Below the pieces are notes generated by a model. That model was not told where the DNA came from, ran no database searches, and was given only the letters and a program-made list of their open reading frames with translations. DNA of 64,000 nucleotides from UBA6168 sp964423205 (GTDB taxonomy: Bacteria; Bacteroidota; Bacteroidia; Chitinophagales; Saprospiraceae): positions 1-64,000 of the forward strand of contig CAYRDX010000017.1 in NCBI GenBank assembly GCA_964423205.1. Direction: 5' to 3'. Of the stretch, positions 52,589-62,857 are shown in pieces (the first letter of the stretch is position 1; the number at the start of each line of letters is the position of its first letter). Made by a program: the position numbers and the translations under genes.

Positions 52589-54031
52589 ATGAACGATTCC
52601 AGACGCGCTTCAACCCGGCTGCTTCGCATGAGACGGGTAGTTGAATACCAGACCAGGATTATTTTTTTCCTGAGCTCCATTCTGGTTGCGCTTTTCCTTA
52701 CACATCAACTCGGCGATCCCTCATTCAGCGAAACACAGAATTATGTAATGTTTCTTCTGTTTTTTTCTGTGGGCTTGTGGGTTACGGAAGCTGTTCCGCC
52801 TTTTGCTGTAGGTATAATGATTGTTGGCTTTCTCGTGTTTTTCCTCGGCAGCGATTATTTCAATACCCAACCCGAAAGCGTCAAAAAGTACGTCAACACC
52901 TGGTCGGATTCTGTTATCTGGCTATTGCTTGGCGGCTTCTTTCTGGCGGAAGGCATGAAAAAGGCCGGGCTGGATGTATCGCTGTTCCGGTTTACCATTA
53001 CCCGCTTTGGCACTAAACCTGAAAAGTTATTGCTCGGCATCATGCTGACCACCTGTGTAATTTCCATGGTCATGTCCAATACGGCAACATGCGCCATGAT
53101 GCTTGCCATGATTTCACCCCTGCTTTTGGGTCTCGACAAAGAGGCCAACTTCTCCAAAGCCTTACTGTTAGGCATAGCAGCGGCTGCTACCTTAGGGGGA
53201 ATGGGCACCATTATCGGTTCTCCGCCCAATGCCATTGCTGTTGGTTCATTGGAAACGCTGGGTATTAAAATAAGCTTTACAGAATGGATGGTGTTTGGTG
53301 TGCCTATTGCACTCACTCTGATGTATTTTACCTGGAAACTTTTGATTAGAAAATATCCAGCTGAAATCAAAGAAGTCGATCTGAGTCTCATCCCCATGAG
53401 CGACATTCACGAAGACGAAGACGAAATAGACGTCGAAGCCCGAAAAATCAGGCGTCGCATCATGCTGGCTATATTAGGTATTACCGCAGCACTTTGGCTC
53501 ACCAATAACTGGCATGGAATTCCCGTAGCCGCTGTTTCTGGCATTCCCATAATTCTCCTTACCATGCTGGGCATCATCAACGGTGATGATGTTAGGCAAT
53601 TGCCATGGGAAACCCTGATGCTTGTGGCGGGAGGTCTTTCTCTCGGGTTGGCCATCAAGGAAACGGGTCTCGCTGCATATTTCATCACCAAACTCCAATA
53701 CCTGGACCTTAACTTTTATCTGCTGCTTCTTGCCTTTGCATTGGTGACGGTGGCTTTGTCCAATGTGATGAGCAACACGGCTGCTGCAACAATCCTCACA
53801 CCGGTAGCTGCTATCCTTGCAAGGGATAACCCTGTGATTCTTCCATTAATTATCGGCTTTTGTGCTTCCTGTGCATTCCTGTTGCCGGTAAGTACACCAC
53901 CAAGCGCCATTGTTTTCAGTACAGGAAAATTGAAACAAGCGGATTTCCGTCATGCTGGCGTTATGATTGGTCTGGCAGGTCCTTTGATTATTATTTTATG
54001 GGTATTGGTCGTCAATTTTCTTATTGGATAG
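52589..54031 (+). CDS. DASS family sodium-coupled anion symporter
   Basis: A 480-residue inner-membrane transporter of the divalent anion:Na+ symporter family (SLC13), with about eleven helices and a charged central loop (DIHEDEDEIDVEARKIRRR). The two SNT motifs that bind sodium and substrate carboxylate are present: MSNTATCAMMLAMISPLL and MSNTAAATILTPVAAIL, along with GSPPNAIAVGSL. It would take up dicarboxylates such as succinate, or sulfate; the sequence does not tell which. It ends 15 bases from the convergent methyltransferase gene. Confidence 0.92.
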   Translation: MNDSRRASTRLLRMRRVVEYQTRIIFFLSSILVALFLTHQLGDPSFSETQNYVMFLLFFSVGLWVTEAVPPFAVGIMIVGFLVFFLGSDYFNTQPESVKKYVNTWSDSVIWLLLGGFFLAEGMKKAGLDVSLFRFTITRFGTKPEKLLLGIMLTTCVISMVMSNTATCAMMLAMISPLLLGLDKEANFSKALLLGIAAAATLGGMGTIIGSPPNAIAVGSLETLGIKISFTEWMVFGVPIALTLMYFTWKLLIRKYPAEIKEVDLSLIPMSDIHEDEDEIDVEARKIRRRIMLAILGITAALWLTNNWHGIPVAAVSGIPIILLTMLGIINGDDVRQLPWETLMLVAGGLSLGLAIKETGLAAYFITKLQYLDLNFYLLLLAFALVTVALSNVMSNTAAATILTPVAAILARDNPVILPLIIGFCASCAFLLPVSTPPSAIVFSTGKLKQADFRHAGVMIGLAGPLIIILWVLVVNFLIG

Positions 54032-54046
54032 TCATTTAAAAAGACT

Positions 54047-55216
54047 TCAATTTTCTTCTCTTCTGCTGCCTTCGTAGAGTTCGTACTCGAGCAGGCGACA
54101 GTCAATTTTGGCAGTGTAAAACTCAATGCGGCGTTTTGTCCGCAAGCCGATTTTCTTAGCCAGTTCGAGGTTTCCGGTAAAAATGTAACCCATGTAGCCG
54201 CCGCATTTTTGTTTCAAAAAATTTCCGATTCGGGCATAGGTGGCTTCCAGTTCCTTTTTATCGCCAAGCCGCTCACCGTATTCCGGGTTTAAAACAACCG
54301 CTCCACGATGGAACTCCGGAACCATGGTGTTTTCAAAATCACAAACTTCGAAATTGATGTATTGGTCCACACCGGCTGCTTTAGCGTTTATTCGGGCGAC
54401 CTTAACCGCTTCCTCGCTGATATCGGAGGCTATGATTCTCAAATCATTCAACTCCTTAATTTGCTGCTCAAGCACCTTGCTTTCTCTAAGGTAGATACCC
54501 TCCCTGTATCCCTGGACATGCATGAATGCATAATTTTCCCGCAACAATCCTGGCTTCCGGCCTGTGGCAATCATTGCTGCTTCAATAGCCAGTGTTCCCG
54601 ACCCGCACATTGGGTTTACAAAAGGCGAACGACGGTCCCAGCGCGTAGCAAAAATGACTGACGAAGCCAGAGCCTCGAGCATGGGAGCCCTCCCCGGCAA
54701 TTTGCGGTAACCATGTTTGGCCAGTGTTTCGCCGGATGTGTCGATGAAAATTTCAGCCTGTTTGTTTTTCCAGAAAAGATACACCACCGCTGAATCTAAC
54801 GAAGGACCAGACTCTGGTCTCTTCCCGGTCTTTTCCCGAATCCTGTCCACAATGGCGTCTTTTACCTTGAGGTTTGCGAACAGATTGGTTTTGATACTTG
54901 GATGAAATACGTTGCTGGTTACAGAAAAATAAGTCTCCGGATAGAGGATGTTTTCCCAGGGTATTGGCAGTGTTGATTGATATAACTGATCTGGGCTGTT
55001 GCAGTTAAAATCTTTTATGGAATACATCACCTGACTCGCGCAGCGCAAATTCAGATTGAGCCGGATGCAATCTTCCAGGGTGCCGCGCAGTTCGACCCCC
55101 GTCTGGAATGTGCGCAGGGTGCGAAATCCCAACGCCCGGATTTCCTGTTCCAGGTAGGGGGCCATCCATTTGTGGCAAGTGACTATGATGCGGCTGGGGA
55201 TGCGGAAGGTTTGCAT
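54047..55216 (-). CDS. THUMP-domain class I RNA methyltransferase, RlmL-like
   Basis: A 389-residue methyltransferase with an N-terminal THUMP RNA-binding region (about 50-160: VLTCHKWMAPYLEQEI, DSAVVYLFWKNKQAEIFID) and a Rossmann SAM domain (FVNPMCGSGTLAIEAAMIA, DISEEAVKVARINAK). It probably methylates 23S rRNA guanines (RlmL/RlmKL or Trm14 type). The catalytic N-P-P-Y motif is N-P-E-Y here (NPEYGERLG), so the second proline is replaced by Glu. A -7 box TACCTTTG (complement of 55241-55248) precedes the gene. Confidence 0.88.
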   Translation of the reverse strand: MQTFRIPSRIIVTCHKWMAPYLEQEIRALGFRTLRTFQTGVELRGTLEDCIRLNLNLRCASQVMYSIKDFNCNSPDQLYQSTLPIPWENILYPETYFSVTSNVFHPSIKTNLFANLKVKDAIVDRIREKTGKRPESGPSLDSAVVYLFWKNKQAEIFIDTSGETLAKHGYRKLPGRAPMLEALASSVIFATRWDRRSPFVNPMCGSGTLAIEAAMIATGRKPGLLRENYAFMHVQGYREGIYLRESKVLEQQIKELNDLRIIASDISEEAVKVARINAKAAGVDQYINFEVCDFENTMVPEFHRGAVVLNPEYGERLGDKKELEATYARIGNFLKQKCGGYMGYIFTGNLELAKKIGLRTKRRIEFYTAKIDCRLLEYELYEGSRREEN

Positions 55217-55240
55217 TTGTTCTTTTATTTAGATTTTTGC

Positions 55241-55248
55241 CAAAGGTA
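55241..55248 (-). promoter_or_regulatory. -7 element of the RlmL-like gene
   Basis: On the minus strand TACCTTTG, a perfect TAnnTTTG, 25 bases before the start. A TTG lies 16 bases further up, closer than the ideal. Confidence 0.42.
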
Positions 55249-55400
55249 AGGAGAAGGGTGACCACAACCGGAATGCTTTACATGATTTCATGAAAGCCCA
55301 AACCTTTACAATGTGGAAAACTTAAGATTCAAGCCCGCTTCCCGCCCCCATTATTTGTTATTAATTTCGCCCATCTCTCAGTGAACATAAATCCAAGCCG

Positions 55401-58400
55401 ATGCCCTCTTTTTGCCACTTACATTGCCACACACAGTACAGCCTGCTTGACGGTGCCGCCGACATCAAAAAGATGATGGCCAAAGCCAAGAAGGACGGGC
55501 AACTTGGCGTTGCACTTACCGACCACGGCAACATGTTCGGGGCATTTCAATTTGTCAATGAGGCCAATAAACAGGGTTTGAAACCAATCGTGGGTTGCGA
55601 ATTCTACATCGTAAACGACAGGCACAAAAAACAATTCCAGCGTTCCCGGGGTGAAGAAGACATCCGTTACCACCAATTGATACTGGCAAAAAACAGGAAG
55701 GGGTATGAGAACCTTTCCAAACTCTGCTCCCTCGGTTATATCGAAGGGCTGTATGGCAAATACCCAAGAATTGACAAAGAACTCATTGAACAGTATCACG
55801 AAGGGCTCATCGCCACTTCCTGCTGCATCGGTGCAGAAATTCCACAGACCATCATACATAAAGGAGAAGAACAGGCGGAAGATCTGTTGAAATGGTGGCT
55901 GAATATTTTTGGCGAAGATTATTACATCGAATTGCAGCGGCACAGCGGAATGGAGGATATTGATGGGACCGGCATCAGCCAGGAGGATGTCAACCAGGTT
56001 TTGCTGCGCTTTGCCAAAAAGTACGACATCAAAGTTATATGCACCAACGACTCCCATTACATCGAGGAGGAAGACGCATCCCCACACGACATCTTGCTTT
56101 GTGTAAATACCAACAGCTTAATAACTGAAACTGAACGCTTCCGCTTTCCTTCCAGGGATTTTTATTTCAAAACGCAGGAGGAAATGAACACCCTGTTTCA
56201 CGATATTCCGCAAAGCGTTGATTTCACTCAGGAAATCCTCGACAAGGTGGAACCGCTTAACCTCGTGCGGGATGTCATTCTACCAGCCTTCCCGCTTCCG
56301 GAAGGATTCCCCACTCAGGATGACTACCTGCGCCACCTTGCTTTTGAAGGGGCAGTGCGCCGATACGGGACCGTCAACTCCGAACTGGAGTCAAGGCTGA
56401 ATTTTGAACTCGACGTCATCCGTCAGTCTGGATACCCGGGGTACTTCCTTATTGTACAGGATTTCACATCAGCGGCGAGAAAAATGGGAGTGACGGTTGG
56501 TCCGGGTCGGGGCTCTGCTGCAGGTTCTGCGGTAGCCTACTGCACCGGAATCACCAATGTGGACCCCATCAAATACGACCTGCTGTTTGAGCGCTTCCTC
56601 AATCCGGAGCGCATTAGCATGCCCGATATTGACATCGACTTCGACGACCGGGGGCGCGATCAGGTCATCAACTATGTTTTGGATAAATACGGCCGGAATC
56701 AGGTTGCCCAAATAGTTACTTATGGCACCATGGCCGCACGGTCGAGCTTGCGGGATGTGGGCCGTGTGATGGACATTCCGCTTTCAGAAGTGGATAAAGT
56801 GGCCAAATCTTTCCCTCATCAATTGAATACGACCCTTCAGGATGTGCTGGAATCTGACGAAGCAACGCTGAAGGAGAAGTTGAATGGTGAAGATTTGGAA
56901 AGGGCTGTGAATTTCCGCAAGCTTGCCGAAAGCGGGGACAAGATTGGACAAATGATTCAGAGCGCCCGGCAATTGGAAGGTTCCATCCGCAACACCGGCA
57001 TACATGCCTGCGGGGTAGTTATTACGCCTGACGACATCACTAAATATGTACCTGTAACGGTTGCCAAAGACAACGACCTGCTCGTCAGTCAGTTTGACAA
57101 CAGCGTGGCAGAAGCCGCCGGACTTTTAAAAATGGACTTCCTCGGACTGAAGACCCTGACCATCATTAAGGATGCGGTAAGAATTATCGAAGAAGTTTGG
57201 GGAGAAAAGATTGACCCGGATGAAATACCGCTCGAAGACGAAAAAACCTTCGAATTATTCCAGCGAGGCGAGACCATCGGCATATTCCAGTACGAAAGTG
57301 CCGGTATGCAGAAGCACATGAAAGACCTCAAACCAACCACCTTCGACGACCTCATCGCCATGAATGCCCTGTACCGTCCGGGGCCATTGCAGTACATCCC
57401 CAACTTCATCGCACGCAAGCATGGCAGGGAAGCCATCACTTATGACCTGCCGGAAATGGAGGAGTATTTGGCCGACACCTACGGGATTTCAGTGTACCAG
57501 GAGCAGATCATGTTGCTGTCGCAAAAACTGGCCAATTTCACCAAAGGTGAAGCCGACATCCTGCGGAAAGCCATGGGTAAGAAGCAAAAGGACACCCTGG
57601 ACAAGATGTTCGACAAATTCATCGCCGGTTGCGAAAAGAACAATCACCCAATTGAAGTTTGTAAAAAAGTCTGGAAAGATTGGGAATCCTTTGCGAGCTA
57701 CGCCTTCAACAAGTCACATTCCACCTGTTATGCTTATGTGGCATTCCAGACCGCATACCTTAAAGCACACTACCCGGCAGCCTTCATGGCTTCCGTACTT
57801 TCGCACAACAAGGACAACACCACAGACCTCAACAAATTCCTGCGGGAGTGCAAGCGCATGGGCATCACTGTACTCGGACCCGACATCAATGAGTCGGCAT
57901 CCGATTTCACCGTGAACAAGGAGGGGCATATCCGCTTTGGTCTTTCAGCACTGAAGGGAGTTGGCGAAGGCCCGGTAGAAGATATATTGAACGAAAGGGA
58001 AAGCAACGGGCCTTATTCATCGGTATATGACTTTGTTTGCCGTCTGAACACCAAAGCCGCCAACAAAAAAGTTATGGAAAGCCTCGTTTTAGGGGGAGCA
58101 TTAGAAGCTTTTGACAACATACACCGCGCTCAGTATTTCGAAAAAAGCGGCAAGTACGATAGCTTCATTGAGCACATTCTTCGTTTTGGTTCGGAATACC
58201 AGCAAAGACAGGAAAGTGCTGCTATGTCTTTATTTGGAGACATCAGCGCCTTTGACATCCAGGAACCGGAACCGCCGGAAGCCCAGCCCTGGCCATTGGT
58301 TGACCTTCTGGAAAGAGAAAAAGAAGTAACCGGCATTTACATTTCCGGCCATCCCCTCGATGATTACCGCATGGAGGTGGAGGCCCTGACCTCCTGTTCT

Positions 58401-58928
58401 CTGGAACAGTTGGAAGAACACAAAGGGAAGACCGTGAAAATTGCAGGCATCGTCACCAAAGTCTCACACCGCATTAGTCAGAAAGGAACTGGGTATGGAT
58501 ATTTTACCATCCAGGATTACAACAGCTCGTTCGAGTTCCCACTGTTCAGTGACGACTATGTAAAGTTTAAGGGCTTTTTTGAACCGGGGAATTGTGTGTT
58601 TATAACCGGAACTTATGAGGCGCGATTCAACAGCGTGGACGAATTCCAGCTCAGAGTCAAAGAAGTAACATTACTTGAAAACGCCGGTAAGTTTCATGCT
58701 TCAGAAATTGAGGTAAGGCTTCCTATTGAAACCATTAATGAGGAGCTTATTGGTTCTCTTGATAAAATTGTCAAAACACACAAAGGCAAACATCACCTGC
58801 GATTTATCCTTATCGATTATAACAATAAAACTAGTTTGAACCTCCTTTCGAAATCGAGAAAGGTAAATGTTGACAACGACCTGGCGTCGAAGTTGGCTGA
58901 TTTAAATATTGACTTTAAGATTAATTAG
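55401..58928 (+). CDS. dnaE: DNA polymerase III alpha subunit
   Basis: An 1175-residue replicative polymerase of the DnaE1 type. An N-terminal PHP domain (CHLHCHTQYSLLDGAADIK, TDHGNMFG, TNDSHYIE) is followed by the palm with the catalytic aspartates in PDIDIDFDDRGRD (about residues 408-417), then GPGRGSAAGSAVAYCTGI and the long finger region (ALYRPGPL, NKSHSTCYAYVAFQTAYLK), and finally an OB fold near the C-terminus (VKIAGIVTKVSHRISQKGTGYGYFTIQD). Histidines of the PHP metal site are present, so proofreading there is possible. It ends nine bases from dnaN, which is convergent. Confidence 0.97.
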   Translation: MPSFCHLHCHTQYSLLDGAADIKKMMAKAKKDGQLGVALTDHGNMFGAFQFVNEANKQGLKPIVGCEFYIVNDRHKKQFQRSRGEEDIRYHQLILAKNRKGYENLSKLCSLGYIEGLYGKYPRIDKELIEQYHEGLIATSCCIGAEIPQTIIHKGEEQAEDLLKWWLNIFGEDYYIELQRHSGMEDIDGTGISQEDVNQVLLRFAKKYDIKVICTNDSHYIEEEDASPHDILLCVNTNSLITETERFRFPSRDFYFKTQEEMNTLFHDIPQSVDFTQEILDKVEPLNLVRDVILPAFPLPEGFPTQDDYLRHLAFEGAVRRYGTVNSELESRLNFELDVIRQSGYPGYFLIVQDFTSAARKMGVTVGPGRGSAAGSAVAYCTGITNVDPIKYDLLFERFLNPERISMPDIDIDFDDRGRDQVINYVLDKYGRNQVAQIVTYGTMAARSSLRDVGRVMDIPLSEVDKVAKSFPHQLNTTLQDVLESDEATLKEKLNGEDLERAVNFRKLAESGDKIGQMIQSARQLEGSIRNTGIHACGVVITPDDITKYVPVTVAKDNDLLVSQFDNSVAEAAGLLKMDFLGLKTLTIIKDAVRIIEEVWGEKIDPDEIPLEDEKTFELFQRGETIGIFQYESAGMQKHMKDLKPTTFDDLIAMNALYRPGPLQYIPNFIARKHGREAITYDLPEMEEYLADTYGISVYQEQIMLLSQKLANFTKGEADILRKAMGKKQKDTLDKMFDKFIAGCEKNNHPIEVCKKVWKDWESFASYAFNKSHSTCYAYVAFQTAYLKAHYPAAFMASVLSHNKDNTTDLNKFLRECKRMGITVLGPDINESASDFTVNKEGHIRFGLSALKGVGEGPVEDILNERESNGPYSSVYDFVCRLNTKAANKKVMESLVLGGALEAFDNIHRAQYFEKSGKYDSFIEHILRFGSEYQQRQESAAMSLFGDISAFDIQEPEPPEAQPWPLVDLLEREKEVTGIYISGHPLDDYRMEVEALTSCSLEQLEEHKGKTVKIAGIVTKVSHRISQKGTGYGYFTIQDYNSSFEFPLFSDDYVKFKGFFEPGNCVFITGTYEARFNSVDEFQLRVKEVTLLENAGKFHASEIEVRLPIETINEELIGSLDKIVKTHKGKHHLRFILIDYNNKTSLNLLSKSRKVNVDNDLASKLADLNIDFKIN

Positions 58929-58937
58929 GTGCTGCTT

Positions 58938-60053
58938 TTATTGGCTGAGCATAACCGGCATCACCAGCATGAGAATATCCTCTCCTTCCTTCTGTTCGAG
59001 AGGAAGTAAAATTCCAGCTCTCGATGGGGATGATAATTCCATCTTGACATCCTCTGACGTCAGAACTCCCAACATTTCAATCAGGAACTTGGCATTGAAT
59101 CCAATAGTCAGCGGTTCGCCATTATATGTGCAAACGAGCTGTTCTGCCGCTTCATTGGAAAAATCGAGGTCCTGTGCTGAAACGGTGAGGCTGTTTTGCG
59201 CAATATCCAGTATGACCTGATTCGTCGTTTTATTGGCGTAAATGGCAATGCGCCTGAGTGAACTTTGTAAATCCACACGCTTCAGGCTTAGGATATTCGG
59301 GTTGTCAACGGGAATGACGGCATTGTAATCAGGGTACCTTGCATCAATCAGTCTGCAGGCTAAATGAGTATTGTCGAAAGTGAAAAATGCATTGGCTTTG
59401 TTAAAAGACATTTCCACCGTTCCCTCGGAGGGCAGTGCGTTTTTCAATAAATTGAGCGCCTTCTTGGGAATGATGAAAGAGGTAGCAACCTCGGTGTCCA
59501 AGTTGTGAAATGCATACCTCACCAGTTTATGAGCGTCAGTGGAAACGAATGTTATCTTTTTAAAGTCAACTAGTACATATACTCCCGTCATCGCTGGCCG
59601 CAAGTCGTCATTACTTGTTGCAAAGAGTGTTTTATTAATGGCCTGAGAAAGGGCGTCCACTGGCAATTGAATGGTGTCCACTTTATCAGACTCGGGGACT
59701 CTGGGATAATCTTGTCCATTCTCACCGGCTAATCTGTATTTACCATACGCTGAGGTAATGGTGATACCAAACGTTTCTTCTTCCACAGCAATGGTAATGG
59801 GTTGCTCAGGTAGTGCCTTCAGGGTGTCAAGTAATATTTTTGCAGGCACCGCAACCATTCCATCTCCGTCACTCATTACTAGTACCTTGTTAACGATGGA
59901 TGTTTCAAGGTCTGTCGCAGCAATAATGAGCTCATTTTTCTTTACAGTAAAAAGAAAGTCATCGAGAATCGGGAGAACTGGAGTGGAGGAAATTGCGCCG
60001 CTGGCTACCTGGAGTTGTTTGAGTAATTCTGTGGAAGAAACGCTGAATTTCAT
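58938..60053 (-). CDS. dnaN: DNA polymerase III beta sliding clamp
   Basis: A 371-residue beta clamp with three tandem clamp folds. KFSVSSTELLKQLQVASGAI is the family start; RGSAYG-like ITSAYGKYRLAGEN, TDAHKLVRY (domain 2) and the C-terminal EDILMLVMPVML are conserved. It tethers DnaE to DNA. The gene is convergent with dnaE, so clamp and polymerase are not in one operon here. A promoter is at 60080-60113. Confidence 0.96.
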   Translation of the reverse strand: MKFSVSSTELLKQLQVASGAISSTPVLPILDDFLFTVKKNELIIAATDLETSIVNKVLVMSDGDGMVAVPAKILLDTLKALPEQPITIAVEEETFGITITSAYGKYRLAGENGQDYPRVPESDKVDTIQLPVDALSQAINKTLFATSNDDLRPAMTGVYVLVDFKKITFVSTDAHKLVRYAFHNLDTEVATSFIIPKKALNLLKNALPSEGTVEMSFNKANAFFTFDNTHLACRLIDARYPDYNAVIPVDNPNILSLKRVDLQSSLRRIAIYANKTTNQVILDIAQNSLTVSAQDLDFSNEAAEQLVCTYNGEPLTIGFNAKFLIEMLGVLTSEDVKMELSSPSRAGILLPLEQKEGEDILMLVMPVMLSQ

Positions 60054-60079
60054 GAATGCTTATATTTAGTTGGTTAGGG

Positions 60080-60113
60080 CAAAAATAAGTGATGTTCAAT
60101 ATTTGCCATACAA
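60080..60113 (-). promoter_or_regulatory. Promoter of dnaN
   Basis: On the minus strand TTG (complement of 60111-60113), 23 bases, TATTTTTG (60080-60087), 26 bases ahead of the start codon. The -7 box is perfect and the spacing is a little long. Confidence 0.5.
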
Positions 60114-60232
60114 AAGTAACTAACAGAATGTGTAAAAGCTCTTTTTGCGAAAGCTGTTATATTCACGGATTAAAATGAATTCATCAGTCGCTAAAAGCCC
60201 TGATTAATACACGCCCAAAATCAACGCAATCT

Positions 60233-62857
60233 ATGAAAACAGGTTACAGGATTTGTGCAGTATGCCTCATTTATCTCGTTTTATGGCAAATTCACCCTTT
60301 AAATGCCCAGATCAAGGATGATTTTTCTGACGGAAACCATACAGGAAGCCCCGTTTGGTTGGGAGATCAATCCCATTTTATCGTCAATGCTGCCCTTGAA
60401 TTGCAACTGAATGCTCCCGCTGCAGGAGTTTCGACCTTGTATCTCCCCGTATCCATTGCAGATTCCAATGTATGGGAAATGTACCTGCGAATGGATTTTG
60501 ACCCCTCCAACTCCAACAGATTGCGCGTTTACTTGCAGTGCAACTCAGAAAACTTCAACACAGGTAAGGGATATTTTCTTCAAATTGGCAAAGACGGAAA
60601 CACTGATGCCCTGGAATTCTTTCGCCAGGATGGAGCAACCTCTGTTCTTTTGGCTACCGGATCTATTGGGGCCGTAGCTTTTTCTCCAAAGCCCAGATTG
60701 CGCATTACCAGAGAAACCGGAGGTATTTGGACTCTCTCAGTAGATTACACTGGGGGTAACACCCTCAAAAAAGAATTCACGATAAAAGATGACACTTATT
60801 TTGGTGGAAACCAATTCTTCGGATTGCAATGCACCTATTCGAGTACGAGGCGAGATAAATTCTTTTTTGATGACATTTTAATAGCGCCACTGCTGCCCGA
60901 CAAAAACCCTCCTGTATTGGTGTCGGCAATTCCGATTTCAGAAATTGAACTGGATGTCTATTTCAACGAGCCACTTGATGAACTCACAGCAACGGATCCA
61001 TCCAACTATCAAATCAACAATCATGGTTCACCATCCGGATCGTTTTTAGACAATACTAATAAATCGCTTGTTCATTTGGTTTTCTCAAAGCCCTTTGCCA
61101 GTCTGACAAACTATATGCTGACCACATCAGGTATTAAGGATCTTTCTGGAAATTCAAGTAATTCACAGAACACCGGATTTCAATACATAAAAAAGGAAAC
61201 TGCCGAAGAGTTTGACATATTAATCAATGAAATTATGGCTGATCCAACGCCACAGGTTGGGTTGCCCAATTTTGAATTTATCGAGTTGTTCAACCGTAGC
61301 AACAAAGTAATTGACCTGGCTGGTTTCGGCTTTTCCAATGGCGGAACCCCACAATTGTTGCCTGGTTATTTGTTGTTGCCTAATAAATATGTATTGGTTT
61401 GCGCAATTGCAAATGAAGAGGCGATGAAGAAATTCGGAGCAGTAGTGCCTCTTACATCTTTTCCAACATTGGCCAACGATGGCGACGACCTTGCGCTTAA
61501 TGGTCCCGGCGGCAAAGTCATCCATTTCGTCAATTATTTTTTATCCTGGTATGGTGACTCCAAGAAGGCCGATGGAGGCTGGACACTAGAAATGATTAAT
61601 CCTATGCGACCTTGCGGAGAATCTGAAAACTGGACAGCCTCCAAGAATTTGATTGGGGGCACACCTGGGCAACCAAATTCTGTGCTGAATTCCCAACCCG
61701 ATACCAAGTCACCAGAACTGATACGGGTTTCGGTCTCACAGGAAAAGCCTTATGAGCTTCTCCTCTACTTCAGTGAAGGGCTAGATAGAATAAGTGCGGA
61801 GAATCCATCTAATTATAGTATAGACAAAGGCATTGGCGTTTTTTCCGCCAGTCTGCTGCCGCTGACACGAAGTACTGTTCGGCTGATATTAAACAACTCT
61901 TTGCAGCCAAATATCGTGTACAACCTGATTGTCGGAAAACAGGTGAAAGATTGCAGTGCAAATATTTTTGGAACAAATGACAAGTTAACTTTTGCGCTTC
62001 CCGTGCCGATCGAACCAAAGGATATTGTGATAAATGAAATCTTGTTCAATCCTGTCAGCGGAGGTTCTGATTTTCTCGAATTATATAACCGGAGCAAAAA
62101 GGTGATGGACTTAAGTCAAATCATAATCGCCAATCTGAGTGCTGGATCGGGAAACCCGGTACCTGTAACTACCTCCCGGCTTTTTTATCCCGGTGAGTAT
62201 ATTGTATTTACGCCCTCGCTTGCTGATATCATATCGAGATACCCTCCTGTGCATGCACAATTACTGATTGGACTGAATTTGCCATCTTTCCCGGATGACA
62301 AAGGAAATGTCACTTTGTACACCAGTGGGTCCTTAGGGCCGACTATCATAGATTCTTTCAATTACGACAGGAAAATGCATCATCCACTTTTGGACGATGA
62401 AAACGGTGTTTCGCTTGAAAGACTCAACCCGGACGCTCCCACTCAAAGCCCCAGTAACTGGCACTCTGCCGCTGCATCTGCCGGGTTCGCTACTCCTGGC
62501 TTCAGAAACTCCCAGTCTTTTGAATCCATTGAAAGGAGCGAGAACTTATTTGACATTCAGGTACCCAAACTTTCTCCTAATGGAGATGGATTTCAGGATT
62601 ACTTGATCATAAACTTTTGGCCAGACAAGCCGGGTTATCTGGCCACCATTAAAATTTTCGACGCTGATGGACGACCAGTAAAATCCCTGCTCAATAATGA
62701 GTTATTGCCATCTGAAGGATTTTTTCGATGGGATGGCGATACAGACTCCGGCACTAAAGCGAGGATAGGCATTTACATACTATTGGCAAGGCTATTTCAC
62801 CCGGATGGCACAACCCATGAATTCAAGAAAGCTGTTGTTATTGCCGGGAGCCTATAA
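60233..62857 (+). CDS. Surface protein with two lamin-tail and Ig-like domains
   Basis: An 874-residue exported protein with a signal peptide ending near WQIHPLNAQ. Residues about 25-215 look like a lectin/concanavalin fold; Ig-like Big_5 domains (PVLVSAIPISEIELDVYFNEPLD and the later RVSVSQEKPYELLLYFSEGLD) alternate with two lamin-tail domains (ILINEIMADPTPQ...FIELFNRSNKVIDLAG, IVINEILFNPVSGG...FLELYNRSKKVMDLS). The end (PKLSPNGDGFQDYLIINFW, IKIFDADGRPVKSLL, GIYILLARLF) is a gliding-associated/FlgD-like C-terminal domain, likely a type IX substrate. Surface attachment or degradation role is inferred. Confidence 0.85.
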   Translation: MKTGYRICAVCLIYLVLWQIHPLNAQIKDDFSDGNHTGSPVWLGDQSHFIVNAALELQLNAPAAGVSTLYLPVSIADSNVWEMYLRMDFDPSNSNRLRVYLQCNSENFNTGKGYFLQIGKDGNTDALEFFRQDGATSVLLATGSIGAVAFSPKPRLRITRETGGIWTLSVDYTGGNTLKKEFTIKDDTYFGGNQFFGLQCTYSSTRRDKFFFDDILIAPLLPDKNPPVLVSAIPISEIELDVYFNEPLDELTATDPSNYQINNHGSPSGSFLDNTNKSLVHLVFSKPFASLTNYMLTTSGIKDLSGNSSNSQNTGFQYIKKETAEEFDILINEIMADPTPQVGLPNFEFIELFNRSNKVIDLAGFGFSNGGTPQLLPGYLLLPNKYVLVCAIANEEAMKKFGAVVPLTSFPTLANDGDDLALNGPGGKVIHFVNYFLSWYGDSKKADGGWTLEMINPMRPCGESENWTASKNLIGGTPGQPNSVLNSQPDTKSPELIRVSVSQEKPYELLLYFSEGLDRISAENPSNYSIDKGIGVFSASLLPLTRSTVRLILNNSLQPNIVYNLIVGKQVKDCSANIFGTNDKLTFALPVPIEPKDIVINEILFNPVSGGSDFLELYNRSKKVMDLSQIIIANLSAGSGNPVPVTTSRLFYPGEYIVFTPSLADIISRYPPVHAQLLIGLNLPSFPDDKGNVTLYTSGSLGPTIIDSFNYDRKMHHPLLDDENGVSLERLNPDAPTQSPSNWHSAAASAGFATPGFRNSQSFESIERSENLFDIQVPKLSPNGDGFQDYLIINFWPDKPGYLATIKIFDADGRPVKSLLNNELLPSEGFFRWDGDTDSGTKARIGIYILLARLFHPDGTTHEFKKAVVIAGSL

